Assembly (NCBI RefSeq): GCF_014646075.1
Contig: NZ_BMMT01000012.1
Coordinates: 120,723-184,722, forward strand
Source of the DNA: Saccharopolyspora thermophila
GTDB lineage: Bacteria; Actinomycetota; Actinomycetes; Mycobacteriales; Pseudonocardiaceae
Direction: 5' to 3'
DNA: 64,000 nucleotides
The notes below the pieces were generated by a model, which saw only the letters and a list, made by a program, of their open reading frames with translations, had not been told where the DNA came from and did not search any database. Position numbers and translations under genes: made by a program. This document shows, one piece after another, positions 38,586 through 46,872 of the stretch. Each line of letters starts with the position of its first letter. The stretch's first letter is position 1.

Positions 38586-40750
38586 CCGAGAGCGGCGAGG
38601 GCGTCGTGCAGTTCCGCAACGCGCGGACTGCCGAACCTCGCGTGGATGTCCAGTGCTCGCTGCAGGTTTTCCCGCTGCAGCGCGCGATTTCCCTGGTGCG
38701 CGGCGACCTTGGCCAGTTCTTCGCGGGCCTGCGCTTCGTAGTAGTAGTCCTGCCCGGCATGCAGCTGCTCGATCGCCTGGCGCAACGCGGTAACGGCTCG
38801 CTCATCATCCCCCAGCGCGTGGTAGGCCGAGCCGATCGCGGTCAGGGCACGACCCGCCATCCGCTGATCGGGCACCGCGCGGATGAGGTCCAGAGCACGC
38901 TCCAGCGTCGCCAGCGCCTCCGGCGCCCGCCCCTGCCCGAGCTGGCTGCACCCCAGGAAGAACGTCACGAACGCGCCCCCGCGGTCGTCGTCGGCCGCGG
39001 CGAACAGCTCCAGAGCGCGTCGGTACGCCGAGATCGCCTCCGCACGGCGCACCTCGTCGGACTCCACCCGGGCGTGCTCGTCGTGGAGGCGGCCGATCAG
39101 CTCCCACACCGACGCGACCAGGCGCGCGTTGCCCGATGCCTCGGCGATCGGCAGCGACTCGTCCAACGCTGCCCGCGCCTCGACCAGGTCCCCGAGATCG
39201 GTGTAGGCACGGGAGACGAAACTCCGCAACCGGGCCACCGCCGCCGGCCTCTCGTCCAGCCGTGCCGCCCACACCCCGATCCTGGCCGACTCGACCCAGT
39301 CCTCCAGGTAGCGGCGATTCACGAACAGCGCGGTCATCGCCTCGGACAACTGCCACGCCGCCCGGTACCACCCCTCGTCGAGCGCGGTCCGCAGCACCGC
39401 CATCAGATTCGGCCGCTCGACGTCCAACCAGCGCAGGGCCGCCACCTTGGCGGTGTCACCGCGGAACGGACTGGGTTCGTCGCCCAGCAACTCCTCGTGC
39501 GGGGTGATCCGCAGCCGCCCCTCCCCCATGACCGCCAGGTCGGCGAACGCGGCCCGACGCAGGAAGAAGTCCACCACACTCCGCAGTACCGCCCGGCGCA
39601 CCTGGCCGGTCGGGTCGTCCTGGTCGGCGCAGCCCCGCGCGTGGCGGCGGACGAGGCCGTGCAAGCGATACCGCCCTTCGCCCTGGTCGGTGACCAGGTT
39701 CGCCTCCAGCAGCGCACCGAGCGCGCGCCGCTCGTCAGCGGGCGCGCCGCCGCCCAGGGCCACCACCAGGTCCGAGTCGAAGTCAGCGCCGGGGAACAGG
39801 CCCAGCGCCCGGTAGAGGCGCGCTGCCGGAGCGGGCAGCTCCCGGTAGCACGCCGTGAACACCGACGCCACCCGCGCCGCGCCGGAGAAATCGAACGGTG
39901 CCAGACCGCTGTCCTCAGCGGTGATTTCGGCAATCAGATCAGCCACGGACAGGCTGGGATGGCTGCGCAACCGGGCTGCTGCGGTCCGCAACGCGATCGG
40001 CAGCCCACCGCACAACGCGGCCAGCTCCCGCATCGCCTCCGGCTCCGCCGCGGTGCGGTGCTCTCCGCACAGCGCGGTGAGCAGCTCGACGCCGGACTCG
40101 TCCGACAGCGGCTCCACCGGCACGACCGCGGCTTCGTCCAGCACCAGTTCGCTCAGCTGGCGATTGCTCGTCACGAGCACCGCGCTCCCCGCCGCGGACG
40201 GCACGAACGGCGCCACCTCCGCGGGTTCGGTCACGTCGTCGAGCACCACCAGCACCGGTCGGCCCCTGGTCCGCGTCCGGTACAGGTTCGCCCGGCCCGC
40301 CAGGGTCGGCGGCATCACCTTGTCGTGCACCCCGAGCGCACGCAGGCAGTCGGCCAACCCGTCGTTGACCGCGGTCCCACCGCCGTCCCGCAACCGCGCG
40401 AAATCCACGTACAGCTCGCCACCGGGATAGCAACCACGGGTGTTGGCAACGGCGCGCTGCACCGTCGCGGTCTTGCCCACCCCGGGAAGGCCGGTGAACA
40501 CCGCGATCCGCACCAGACCGGCCCCCGGATCGAGCAGTTCCCCGGCCCGGGCCAACTCCCGCGCCCGGTTGACGAACCCGCCCAGCGGAACCGGAACCTC
40601 GTGCGGCACCACCTCCGCCAGCGGCGTTACCCCGACGTGCACGTCACCGTGGAGTTGACCGACCTGAACCGAAGGACCGTTGACCGTGCCCGACAGCTCG
40701 TTGCGCGCCTGCACAGGCTCGCCTTCGTCCGCACGCCCCAGTCGGCTCAT
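38582..40750 (-). CDS. NB-ARC ATPase with C-terminal TPR repeats
   Basis: A protein of about 722 residues. Residues 10-45 carry a SGTVNGPSVQVGQLHGDVHV motif seen at the front of many actinobacterial NB-ARC proteins. The Walker A is FTGLPGVGKTATVQRAV and the Walker B RPVLVVLDDVTEP; GLPIALRTAAARLR is the downstream sensor motif. The C-terminal 250 residues form helical TPR-like repeats. No DNA-binding domain is present. Such STAND proteins act as signal switches, some in antiviral defence. The ATG at 40750 was chosen over a TTG upstream because GGGAGCTGGG precedes it. Its partner may be the convergent GT-B-like gene. Confidence 0.78.
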   Translation of the reverse strand: MSRLGRADEGEPVQARNELSGTVNGPSVQVGQLHGDVHVGVTPLAEVVPHEVPVPLGGFVNRARELARAGELLDPGAGLVRIAVFTGLPGVGKTATVQRAVANTRGCYPGGELYVDFARLRDGGGTAVNDGLADCLRALGVHDKVMPPTLAGRANLYRTRTRGRPVLVVLDDVTEPAEVAPFVPSAAGSAVLVTSNRQLSELVLDEAAVVPVEPLSDESGVELLTALCGEHRTAAEPEAMRELAALCGGLPIALRTAAARLRSHPSLSVADLIAEITAEDSGLAPFDFSGAARVASVFTACYRELPAPAARLYRALGLFPGADFDSDLVVALGGGAPADERRALGALLEANLVTDQGEGRYRLHGLVRRHARGCADQDDPTGQVRRAVLRSVVDFFLRRAAFADLAVMGEGRLRITPHEELLGDEPSPFRGDTAKVAALRWLDVERPNLMAVLRTALDEGWYRAAWQLSEAMTALFVNRRYLEDWVESARIGVWAARLDERPAAVARLRSFVSRAYTDLGDLVEARAALDESLPIAEASGNARLVASVWELIGRLHDEHARVESDEVRRAEAISAYRRALELFAAADDDRGGAFVTFFLGCSQLGQGRAPEALATLERALDLIRAVPDQRMAGRALTAIGSAYHALGDDERAVTALRQAIEQLHAGQDYYYEAQAREELAKVAAHQGNRALQRENLQRALDIHARFGSPRVAELHDALAALG

Positions 40751-40835
40751 CCCAGCTCCCGATGCGCCCCAAGACCCACCACCGTGATCAACCAACCACA
40801 GTACGCGACCCCGGAACCCCGAACCGTTTCAGGCA

Positions 40836-40853
40836 TGTCCGCATCGTGGTAAC
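40836..40853. promoter_or_regulatory. IclR operator candidate, left copy
   Basis: TGTCCGCATCGTGGTAAC lies 33 bases before the IclR start codon. Its exact reverse complement occurs after the IclR gene at 41719-41736, before the downstream catabolic genes. An 18-bp perfect match at both regulated promoters is strong circumstantial evidence for the regulator's binding site. Confidence 0.65.
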
Positions 40854-40886
40854 TTGTGGTCCGTCTCAGCCAGGAAGGACACGAGC

Positions 40887-41711
40887 ATGGGGTCGTCCAC
40901 CGGCGGTGTCCGCGTCATTGAGAAGGCTGGCGCACTCATGGAAGCGCTGGCGTACCGAGGGCCGCAGACCGTGGTGCAGCTCGCCGAGGAGACCGGTGAG
41001 CCGCGGACCACGATCTACCGCCTGCTGGCGACCTTGCAGGGGATGGGCTGGGTCGAGGAGACGGGCAAACGCGGTCGTTACGCGCTGGGGCTCACGCTCA
41101 TGCAGCTCGGGCGGGCGGCGGTCGAGGCCGGCATCGAGCACCGCCTCGCAGCACCCGTCCTGCGGACCTTGCGGAACGAGACCGGCCTGACGGTCTACCT
41201 CCACGTTCTGCGCGGTCTGCGGGCCGTGTGCGTGGAGCGCATCGACGGGCGTGAGCTGCTCAGCTTCGGGCTCCAGTTCGGCGGCTCCCTGCCACTGCAC
41301 GCGGGAGCCGGGGCGCGGGTGCTGCTCGCCTTCGGCGGCGAGGCGCTCTACCAGCGCTGGCGCGCACACGTGCTGGAGCGCGGGGGCGAGGCCGAAGTTT
41401 TCACCCAGCGGACTCCCCGGCGCCTGGCCGACATCGAGGCCCTGGTGCGCAGGGTGCGCTCCACCGGGTTCGCGGTCAGCTCCGAGGACAACACCATCGG
41501 CATCGCCGCGATCGGCGCACCGATCTGGGCATCCGACGGCCGATGCCTCGCGGCCGTGTCGATCGCCGGCTCGCCCGAAGAGATCCTGAACAAGGACCGC
41601 CAGCCGGGCCTGGTGGAGGCGGTGCGACGAGCGGCGCAGCAGATCGGCGAACTCAGCACCCCGCGGGCGGCGCGGTCTCGGTCACCAGAGCCTGCCAGAA
41701 CCGGAGCCTGA
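40887..41711 (+). CDS. IclR-family transcriptional regulator
   Basis: The 274-residue protein has the N-terminal winged helix (RVIEKAGALMEALAYRGPQTVVQLAEETGEPRTTIYRLLATL, read in pieces) and the C-terminal effector domain (VYLHVLRGLRAVCVERIDG, GFAVSSEDNTIGIAAIGAPI). IclR proteins usually control catabolic operons for aromatic compounds or sugar acids. The gene stands directly upstream of a four-gene catabolic cassette in the same direction and is framed by two inverted copies of an 18-bp site, which suggests it controls both itself and the cassette. The ATG at 40887 follows AGGAAGGA. Effector is unknown. Confidence 0.9.
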   Translation: MGSSTGGVRVIEKAGALMEALAYRGPQTVVQLAEETGEPRTTIYRLLATLQGMGWVEETGKRGRYALGLTLMQLGRAAVEAGIEHRLAAPVLRTLRNETGLTVYLHVLRGLRAVCVERIDGRELLSFGLQFGGSLPLHAGAGARVLLAFGGEALYQRWRAHVLERGGEAEVFTQRTPRRLADIEALVRRVRSTGFAVSSEDNTIGIAAIGAPIWASDGRCLAAVSIAGSPEEILNKDRQPGLVEAVRRAAQQIGELSTPRAARSRSPEPARTGA

Positions 41712-41718
41712 CCTTCTT

Positions 41719-41736
41719 GTTACCACGATGCGGACA
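41719..41736. promoter_or_regulatory. IclR operator candidate, right copy (inverted)
   Basis: GTTACCACGATGCGGACA is the exact reverse complement of the site before iclR. It stands 119 bases before the cupin gene, in the only sizeable gap (143 bp) of the cassette, where the operon promoter should be. Confidence 0.65.
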
Positions 41737-41854
41737 GTTTTGCACCGCCTCGTGGGACGTTTGGGCGCTTCCCCGCCACGACCCCCGCAACGGACGTATC
41801 ACTTCTCCGCAACACACCAACGCCGGTCGCACCGGACGTTTCGAGGAGGAGTGA

Positions 41855-42394
41855 ATGAGCACGACCCCAGAACGACCCCAGTACGACGCCGAAGTGCCCT
41901 ACCGCGGCGAGCAGCCCTACGGCATGCTCGAGGACCTGGTGATTCCGCAGGCGCTCGACCTGGACTGCGATGAGCGGTTGTGGGTTCCGCAGGCCCCGGA
42001 CGTGACGTTCCGGCCACTGCTGCTGTCGGTGAGCCAGGGCTACTTCGTCAACATCCTCCGGGTCCGCAAGACGGGCATCCTGTCCCGCCACCGGCACGCG
42101 GGACCGGTGCACGCGACGACGCTCAAGGGCCGCTGGCACTACCTGGAGCACGACTGGTGGGCCGAGGAAGGCAGCTACGCCTTCGAGCCCCCGGGCGACA
42201 TCCACACCCTCCATGTGCCCGACGGGGTGGAGGAGATGGTGACGCTGTTCCACGTCACCGGCGCCTACATCTACGTTGACCCCGACGGCAACCCGGTCGG
42301 TGTCGAGGACGTGTTCACCAAGCTCGAAGCCGCGCGCAAGCACTATGCGGCCGTCGGTCTCGGCGCGGACTATGTCGACCAGTTCATCCGCTGA
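41855..42394 (+). CDS. Cupin protein of the 2,4'-dihydroxyacetophenone dioxygenase type
   Basis: The 179-residue protein has a single cupin barrel with metal ligands in RHRHAGPVHATTLKGRWHYLE and a second cupin motif in GDIHTLHV. This arrangement is typical of the DAD/ChrR-like group, whose studied member cleaves 2,4'-dihydroxyacetophenone. A dioxygenase or an isomerase role in the cassette is possible. The ATG at 41855 follows GAGGAGTGA. It is the first gene of the unit behind the right operator copy. The exact substrate is not known. Confidence 0.75.
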   Translation: MSTTPERPQYDAEVPYRGEQPYGMLEDLVIPQALDLDCDERLWVPQAPDVTFRPLLLSVSQGYFVNILRVRKTGILSRHRHAGPVHATTLKGRWHYLEHDWWAEEGSYAFEPPGDIHTLHVPDGVEEMVTLFHVTGAYIYVDPDGNPVGVEDVFTKLEAARKHYAAVGLGADYVDQFIR

Positions 42395-42425
42395 GCCCAC
42401 GGGTGCCACCTCGTCGAACGGGACG

Positions 42426-43424
42426 ATGAGCGCGCTGGTCAAGCGCGGCAACGTCCCTGGGGACGCAGGCATCGGCGGTCGGGAAATCCCCCGACCGCCG
42501 GCCGGGCACGTTCTGGTCCGCACCGAGGCATGCGGGCTGTGCGGCAGTGACGTCCACGCCTGGCGCCAGGACGCGGGTTACGACTGGGTGCGAGCACCGG
42601 TGACGTTGGGGCACGAGGCGATCGGCGAGGTGGTGGCCGTCGGCCCCGGTGCGGACCGGGCATGGGTCGGCCGCCGTGTCGTGCCCGTGTCCATCGACGG
42701 CTGCGGGGACTGCCCGACCTGCCACGAAGGTCTCCGGCAGCTCTGCCCGGACCGGACGGTGCTCGGGTTGTCCTTCGACGGTGCGGCGGCGGAGTTCTTC
42801 GTTATCGACGAACGGCGGCTCGTTCCGGTCGACGTCGACCTGCCCGCCAGCACGCTGGTGCTCACCGAGCCGCTCTCGGTGGCACACCGCGCGGTCAGGC
42901 ACCTGGAGCGCGCCGACGCGGCCCACGACGCGGTTGTCAGCGGACCAGGCCCGATCGGCCTGATGATCGCCTTGCTGCTCCGCCAGCGCGGGCACCGCGT
43001 CGTGCTCGTGGGCGCCGAACGAGACCGGCACCGGCGCCTGGCGGTCGCGGCCTCGCTGGGACTGCGGACCCGCGTCGCCGGAGAGGACACCGGAACCCGT
43101 CCCAGCGGGTGGGTCGAGGCATCGGGCTCGTCCCAGGCGCTCCAGGCGGCACTGCACCGGATCCGGGCCGGCGGCACGGTCGTGGTTCCGGCGCTGTTCG
43201 GCGGTGCCACCGACCCGGACGTGAACGTGCTGACCCGCGCCGAGATCCGGTTGCAGGGCAGCTACGGCTCGCTGGCGGAGGACTACCGCGACGCCCTGAC
43301 CACCCTGGCGGCCAACCCGGATCCGTGGTCCTGCCTGGTCACGACCTTTCCGCTCACAGATGCCGACAGAGCGCTGCACGCAGCCGCAGCCGCGGAGGTC
43401 TTCAAAGCAGCTCTCGTTCCCTGA
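42426..43424 (+). CDS. Zinc-dependent alcohol/polyol dehydrogenase (MDR family)
   Basis: The 332-residue protein is a medium-chain dehydrogenase. The catalytic zinc ligands are visible in EACGLCGSDVHAW and LGHEAIGEVV, but the structural zinc loop is reduced to CGDCPTCHEGLRQLC, still with four cysteines. The Rossmann part has VSGPGPIGLMIALLLRQRGH and carries the NAD fold. Relatives include sorbitol and threonine dehydrogenases. The ATG at 42426 is the best start; the cupin stop lies 32 bases upstream. It probably oxidises a hydroxyl of the cassette's substrate. Specificity is unknown. Confidence 0.83.
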   Translation: MSALVKRGNVPGDAGIGGREIPRPPAGHVLVRTEACGLCGSDVHAWRQDAGYDWVRAPVTLGHEAIGEVVAVGPGADRAWVGRRVVPVSIDGCGDCPTCHEGLRQLCPDRTVLGLSFDGAAAEFFVIDERRLVPVDVDLPASTLVLTEPLSVAHRAVRHLERADAAHDAVVSGPGPIGLMIALLLRQRGHRVVLVGAERDRHRRLAVAASLGLRTRVAGEDTGTRPSGWVEASGSSQALQAALHRIRAGGTVVVPALFGGATDPDVNVLTRAEIRLQGSYGSLAEDYRDALTTLAANPDPWSCLVTTFPLTDADRALHAAAAAEVFKAALVP

Positions 43425-43504
43425 CCTGGCAGGCACACCCGAAGCATTCCGCACGTCCCCATTCATTTCCTCACGATCGGCCGGCGTTTCAAGGAGGAAA
43501 CACC

Positions 43505-44854
43505 ATGGCCAGCACCACAACCGCCACGCGCGCTCCGTCGCGGACATCGATCGGAAAGGTCGTGTTCGCGAGCCTGATCGGCACCTCGATCGAGTGGTAC
43601 GACTTCTTCCTCTACGGATCCGCCGCCGCGCTGGTGTTCGGACCGCTGTTCTTCCCCGAATCCGAGCCCGCGGCGGCGACCATGCTCGCTTTCGGCACCT
43701 ACGCCATCGGATTCGTCGCCCGCCCGTTGGGCGGCATCATCTTCGGACACTTCGGCGACAGGCTCGGCCGCAAGACCATGCTGGTCGTCAGCCTGCTGCT
43801 GATGGGCGCCGCGACCTTCGCCATCGGACTCCTGCCCACCCACGCCACCGTCGGCATCGCCGCTCCCCTGTTGCTGCTGACCTGCCGCATGCTGCAAGGA
43901 TTCGCGGTCGGCGGCGAGTGGGGCGGCGCCGTGCTCATGGCCGCCGAGCACGGCGACGACGCCCGGCGCGGGTTCTGGTCCTCCTGGCCCCAAGCCGGTG
44001 TTCCGGCGGGCAACCTGCTGTCGGCGGCCGTGCTGTGGGTGCTCGCAGCAGTGCAGAGCGACCAGGACTTCCAGGTCTGGGGATGGAGAATCCCGTTCCT
44101 GCTCAGCGCACTGCTGGTGCTCATCGGCATGTGGGTCCGGCTGAGTATCGAGGAATCCCCGGTCTTCGCCGAGGCCAAGGCCGTTCGCGAAGCCGAACCC
44201 GACAAGCGCGCTCCGCTGCTGCAGGTCATCCGCAACTACCCCCGCGAGGTGCTGATCGCGATGGGACTGCGCATGACCGAGAACATCGGCTACTACATGT
44301 TCTCGATCGTGGTGCTCACCTACCTGGTGACCTACCTGCACATGCCCAAATCCGTGGCCATCGTCGGCGTCCTGGCAGGCTCCGCGGCCCAGCTCGTCCT
44401 GACCCCCGTCATCGGGGGGCTGTCGGACCGGGTCGGACGCCGCCCGCTCTACCTCATCGGCGCGATCGGCACCGGAATCTGGGGCTTCGTGTTCTTCCCG
44501 ATGGTCGACACCGGCGACCAGCTGATGATCACGCTCGCCATCGTGATCGGTCTGAGCTTCACGACCTTCATGTACGCACCCCAGGCGGCTCTGTTCTCCG
44601 AGTTGTTCGGCACGACCGTCCGCTACAGCGGTGCCTCGCTGGGATATCAGCTGGCATCGGTATTCGCGGGCGGCCTCGCTCCGATGATCTCGGTTGCCCT
44701 GCTCGGAACCGTTGATGAGCGCAACACCACCGCGGTCAGCATCTATCTCGCGATCGCCGCAGTGATCACTCTGGTCGCCGCCGTCGCCGCCAAGGAGACA
44801 GCCGGATCCTCCCTGCGCCACGACAGAACGATCAACAAGCTCGGGAGCAGCTGA
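43505..44854 (+). CDS. MFS transporter of the metabolite:proton symporter (MHS) family
   Basis: The 449-residue protein has twelve predicted membrane segments. SLIGTSIEWYDFFLYGSAAALVF at the first segment, GHFGDRLGRKTMLV in the loop after the third, and RMLQGFAVGGEWGGAVLMAAEH identify the MHS family, which imports organic acids such as shikimate, citrate or alpha-ketoglutarate with protons. Within the cassette it most likely brings in the substrate, which favours an organic acid. The ATG at 43505 follows AAGGAGGAAA. It ends 3 bases before the SDR gene. Confidence 0.9.
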   Translation: MASTTTATRAPSRTSIGKVVFASLIGTSIEWYDFFLYGSAAALVFGPLFFPESEPAAATMLAFGTYAIGFVARPLGGIIFGHFGDRLGRKTMLVVSLLLMGAATFAIGLLPTHATVGIAAPLLLLTCRMLQGFAVGGEWGGAVLMAAEHGDDARRGFWSSWPQAGVPAGNLLSAAVLWVLAAVQSDQDFQVWGWRIPFLLSALLVLIGMWVRLSIEESPVFAEAKAVREAEPDKRAPLLQVIRNYPREVLIAMGLRMTENIGYYMFSIVVLTYLVTYLHMPKSVAIVGVLAGSAAQLVLTPVIGGLSDRVGRRPLYLIGAIGTGIWGFVFFPMVDTGDQLMITLAIVIGLSFTTFMYAPQAALFSELFGTTVRYSGASLGYQLASVFAGGLAPMISVALLGTVDERNTTAVSIYLAIAAVITLVAAVAAKETAGSSLRHDRTINKLGSS

Positions 44855-44857
44855 CCG

Positions 44858-45652
44858 ATGCCAACACGCGAACACCAATCGACCAGCTCGTTGGACCTCT
44901 TCCGGTTGCACGGACGCGCCGCCATCGTGACGGGTGCGGCCCGAGGGCTCGGCAGAGCGATGGCACTCGCACTCGCGGAAGCCGGCTCCGACATCGTGGC
45001 CCTCGACGTCGCACCGCTCGCCGACCTGGCGAGGGACGTCGAGTCGCGCGGAGTGCTCTGCCACGCGCATCAGGCCGACCTGCGGTCGCTGAGTCCCTCG
45101 ACCGCCCAGGAGCTGATCAGCCGGGCGCTGAGCGCGGCGCCGAACACCACCGTGCTCGTCAACAACGCGGGCACGATCCGGCGCGGTCCGGCATTGCACA
45201 CCAGTGCCGAAGACTGGCACGCAGTGATCGACCTGAACCTGACCACCCCGTTCATGCTGGCCCAGGCTTTCGCTCGCGCACTCACGGACACCGGCACATC
45301 GGGGAGCGTGATCAACATAGCGTCGATCAACAGCTTCCAGGGCGGAGTCGAGGTTCCGGCGTACGCGGCCGCCAAGCACGGGCTGCTGGGCCTCACCCGG
45401 GCGCTGGCCAACGAGTGGACCGCGCACGGCGTGCGCGTCAACGCCATCGCGCCGGGCTACATGCTGACGGACTTCACCGCGGCACACCGGCAGGACTCGA
45501 CCAGGTACGAGGCGATGCGTGACAGGATGCCGGCCAACCGCTGGGGCAACGCCGACGACCTCGCCGGGGCCGTCGTCTACCTTGCTTCCTCCGCCTCCAA
45601 CTACGTCACCGGCAGTGTCCTGACCGTCGACGGCGGATGGCTGGCACGCTAG
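44858..45652 (+). CDS. Short-chain dehydrogenase/reductase (sugar-acid or gluconate 3-dehydrogenase-like)
   Basis: The 264-residue SDR has the cofactor motif TGAARGLGRA (residues 25-34), the NNAG motif in VLVNNAGTIRRG, the catalytic serine in IASINSFQGG, and Y169/K173 in YAAAK. GYMLTDFTAA and the C-terminal TVDGGWLAR fit the KduD/gluconate 5-dehydrogenase neighbourhood. It follows the transporter by 3 bases and is the last gene of the IclR cassette. A role in oxidising a keto or hydroxy acid intermediate is inferred. Confidence 0.87.
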   Translation: MPTREHQSTSSLDLFRLHGRAAIVTGAARGLGRAMALALAEAGSDIVALDVAPLADLARDVESRGVLCHAHQADLRSLSPSTAQELISRALSAAPNTTVLVNNAGTIRRGPALHTSAEDWHAVIDLNLTTPFMLAQAFARALTDTGTSGSVINIASINSFQGGVEVPAYAAAKHGLLGLTRALANEWTAHGVRVNAIAPGYMLTDFTAAHRQDSTRYEAMRDRMPANRWGNADDLAGAVVYLASSASNYVTGSVLTVDGGWLAR

Positions 45653-45741
45653 GTCCACCCAAGGAACGCCCTCGTCGGCACGCCCAGCCCACCATCACCG
45701 TGTGAACACTCACGAAGGCACGCAGTTGGTCACTCCCAGGG

Positions 45742-45960
45742 TGCCCTCGCCGGGCTGCTGCCGACGAGGGCGTTCGCTTCCACGAAGGAGGCAACACCCA
45801 CAGCACCTGGCTGACCGAGGACGGGATGCCCAAGGTGGCACGCCGCGCTCGGCTCGGACAGAAGAGGAAAGGCATCACCCGGGTCTACGACCACGTGGCC
45901 CCGGAGATGGAACAACACATCCTCGTACCGGCGGTAGCGAGCCTGTTCACGATCGCATCG
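45742..45960 (+). pseudogene. Decayed C-terminus of a tyrosine integrase
   Basis: In one frame the bases read RFHEGGNTHSTWLTEDGMPK, then RRARLGQKRKG and RVYDHVAPEMEQ. These align with the catalytic end of phage-type integrases (compare RFHDLRHTHETWL and DLYSHV in the gene at 48479). The second catalytic arginine (HxLRHTH) is lost, no upstream domain is left, and the frame runs on into the tRNA genes. The relic ends at the 3' end of tRNA-Val(GAC), where an integrase C-terminus normally sits, so it marks an old integration into that tRNA. Confidence 0.7.
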
Positions 45961-46036
45961 CCATGTCATCGCCATCCGCGAGCTGACAGCGAGCCCGCCC
46001 CATGGCGGAGCAGAGCCGCTGACCTGCGGAAAGAAC

Positions 46037-46111
46037 TGGTGCGCGATACTGGGATTGAACCAGTGACCTCTACCGTGTCAAGGTAGCGCTCTCCCACTGA
46101 GCTAATCGCGC
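46037..46111 (-). tRNA. tRNA-Val (anticodon GAC), with encoded CCA
   Basis: On the minus strand the acceptor stem GCGCGAT pairs with ATCGCGC, the D-arm reads GCTCAGTGGGAGAGC, the anticodon arm is CTACC-TTGACAC-GGTAG with anticodon GAC, and the T-arm is ACTGG-TTCAATC-CCAGT. The 3' end carries A then CCA in the genome. All arms pair perfectly. An integrase relic abuts the 3' end. Confidence 0.97.
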
Positions 46112-46112
46112 G

Positions 46113-46184
46113 AGGCGGAGGCGGGAATCGAACCCGCGTACAGGGCTTTGCAGGCCCTTGCCTAAGCCACTCGGCCACTCCGCC
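46113..46184 (-). tRNA. tRNA-Cys (anticodon GCA)
   Basis: The acceptor GGCGGAG pairs with CTCCGCC, the anticodon loop in AGGGC-CTGCAAA-GCCCT gives GCA, and the discriminator base is U, as required for cysteine. CCA is not encoded. It lies one base upstream of tRNA-Val(GAC) on the same strand. Confidence 0.96.
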
Positions 46185-46232
46185 GAACTCCGCATCCACA
46201 CCGAGGCCGGTTGGAACGCCAGAGAATCCCAG

Positions 46233-46305
46233 AGCGGACGACGGGACTCGAACCCGCGACCCTCACCTTGGCAAGGTGATGCGCTACCAACTGCGCTACG
46301 TCCGC
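46233..46305 (-). tRNA. tRNA-Gly (anticodon GCC)
   Basis: The acceptor GCGGACG pairs with CGTCCGC, the anticodon arm TCACC-TTGCCAA-GGTGA gives GCC, and the T-arm GCGGG-TTCGAGT-CCCGT is intact. CCA is not encoded. It is first of a three-tRNA transcript Gly-Cys-Val. Confidence 0.96.
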
Positions 46306-46446
46306 CTGCCTGCGACTCTGAAGCCCGGGATCCGCCGGGCCCGTCCGCCGCGTTGCACAGTGAACTCTAGACCACACCCCGGAAGCCGATCAAAGGGGGG
46401 TGCCACATCGCCCGGCGCGTGCCGTGTCAAGCCATGTTCGCCCTGG

Positions 46447-46872
46447 TCAGCCCAGGTCGTGCGGCAGCAGCCTGGTGAGCGCCTCGTCGACGTCGACCCA
46501 CAGGTTCTCGTTGCCCGGGACCACCACGTCGTAGGTGCGGTCCAGGAAGTCGGCCAGCTCCTGCGCGGATGCCTCGAACACCGCGTGCCCGGACGGCGAG
46601 CTCAGCTCGATCACCACGACCTCCGGGTTGTCCACCGCGGGCCGGATGGTCACGTCGCCCTCACCGGCGTGCGCGATGAGACCGTCAGCCAGCAGGTCGC
46701 GGGCGAAGACCCACTCGACCCAGCCGGCGCGGCCGGTGCGGAACGCGGCCACCACCGCGTACGGGTCCCGCGTGTCGTAGCGCAGCTCCACCTGGACCGG
46801 CACGGCAGGCGCCTGCGGAGCCAACAGATCGAACACAGCGGTCGAACGTAGTGTCACGTGATCGGTACGCAT
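46447..46872 (-). CDS. SsgA-family sporulation and cell-division regulator (SsgB-like)
   Basis: The 141-residue protein matches the small SsgA-like family, which is restricted to sporulating or morphologically complex actinomycetes. The conserved run is VELRYDTRDPYAVVAAFRTG, then VEWVFARDLLADGL and VVVIELSSPSGHAVFEA. In streptomycetes SsgB with SsgA positions FtsZ at sporulation septa. Length and the lack of extra domains fit SsgB best. The ATG at 46872 follows GGAAGGGGAGGG. It lies alone next to the tRNA cluster. Confidence 0.87.
   Translation of the reverse strand: MRTDHVTLRSTAVFDLLAPQAPAVPVQVELRYDTRDPYAVVAAFRTGRAGWVEWVFARDLLADGLIAHAGEGDVTIRPAVDNPEVVVIELSSPSGHAVFEASAQELADFLDRTYDVVVPGNENLWVDVDEALTRLLPHDLG

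Noticed and set aside
43463..45658. A 731-codon minus-strand frame opposite the transporter and SDR
   Set aside because: Antisense shadow of two genes with complete family motifs.
45826..46086. An 86-codon frame that ends inside tRNA-Val(GAC)
   Set aside because: Its first part is the integrase relic and its last residues (DTGIEPVTSTVSR) are translated tRNA, a known annotation artefact.
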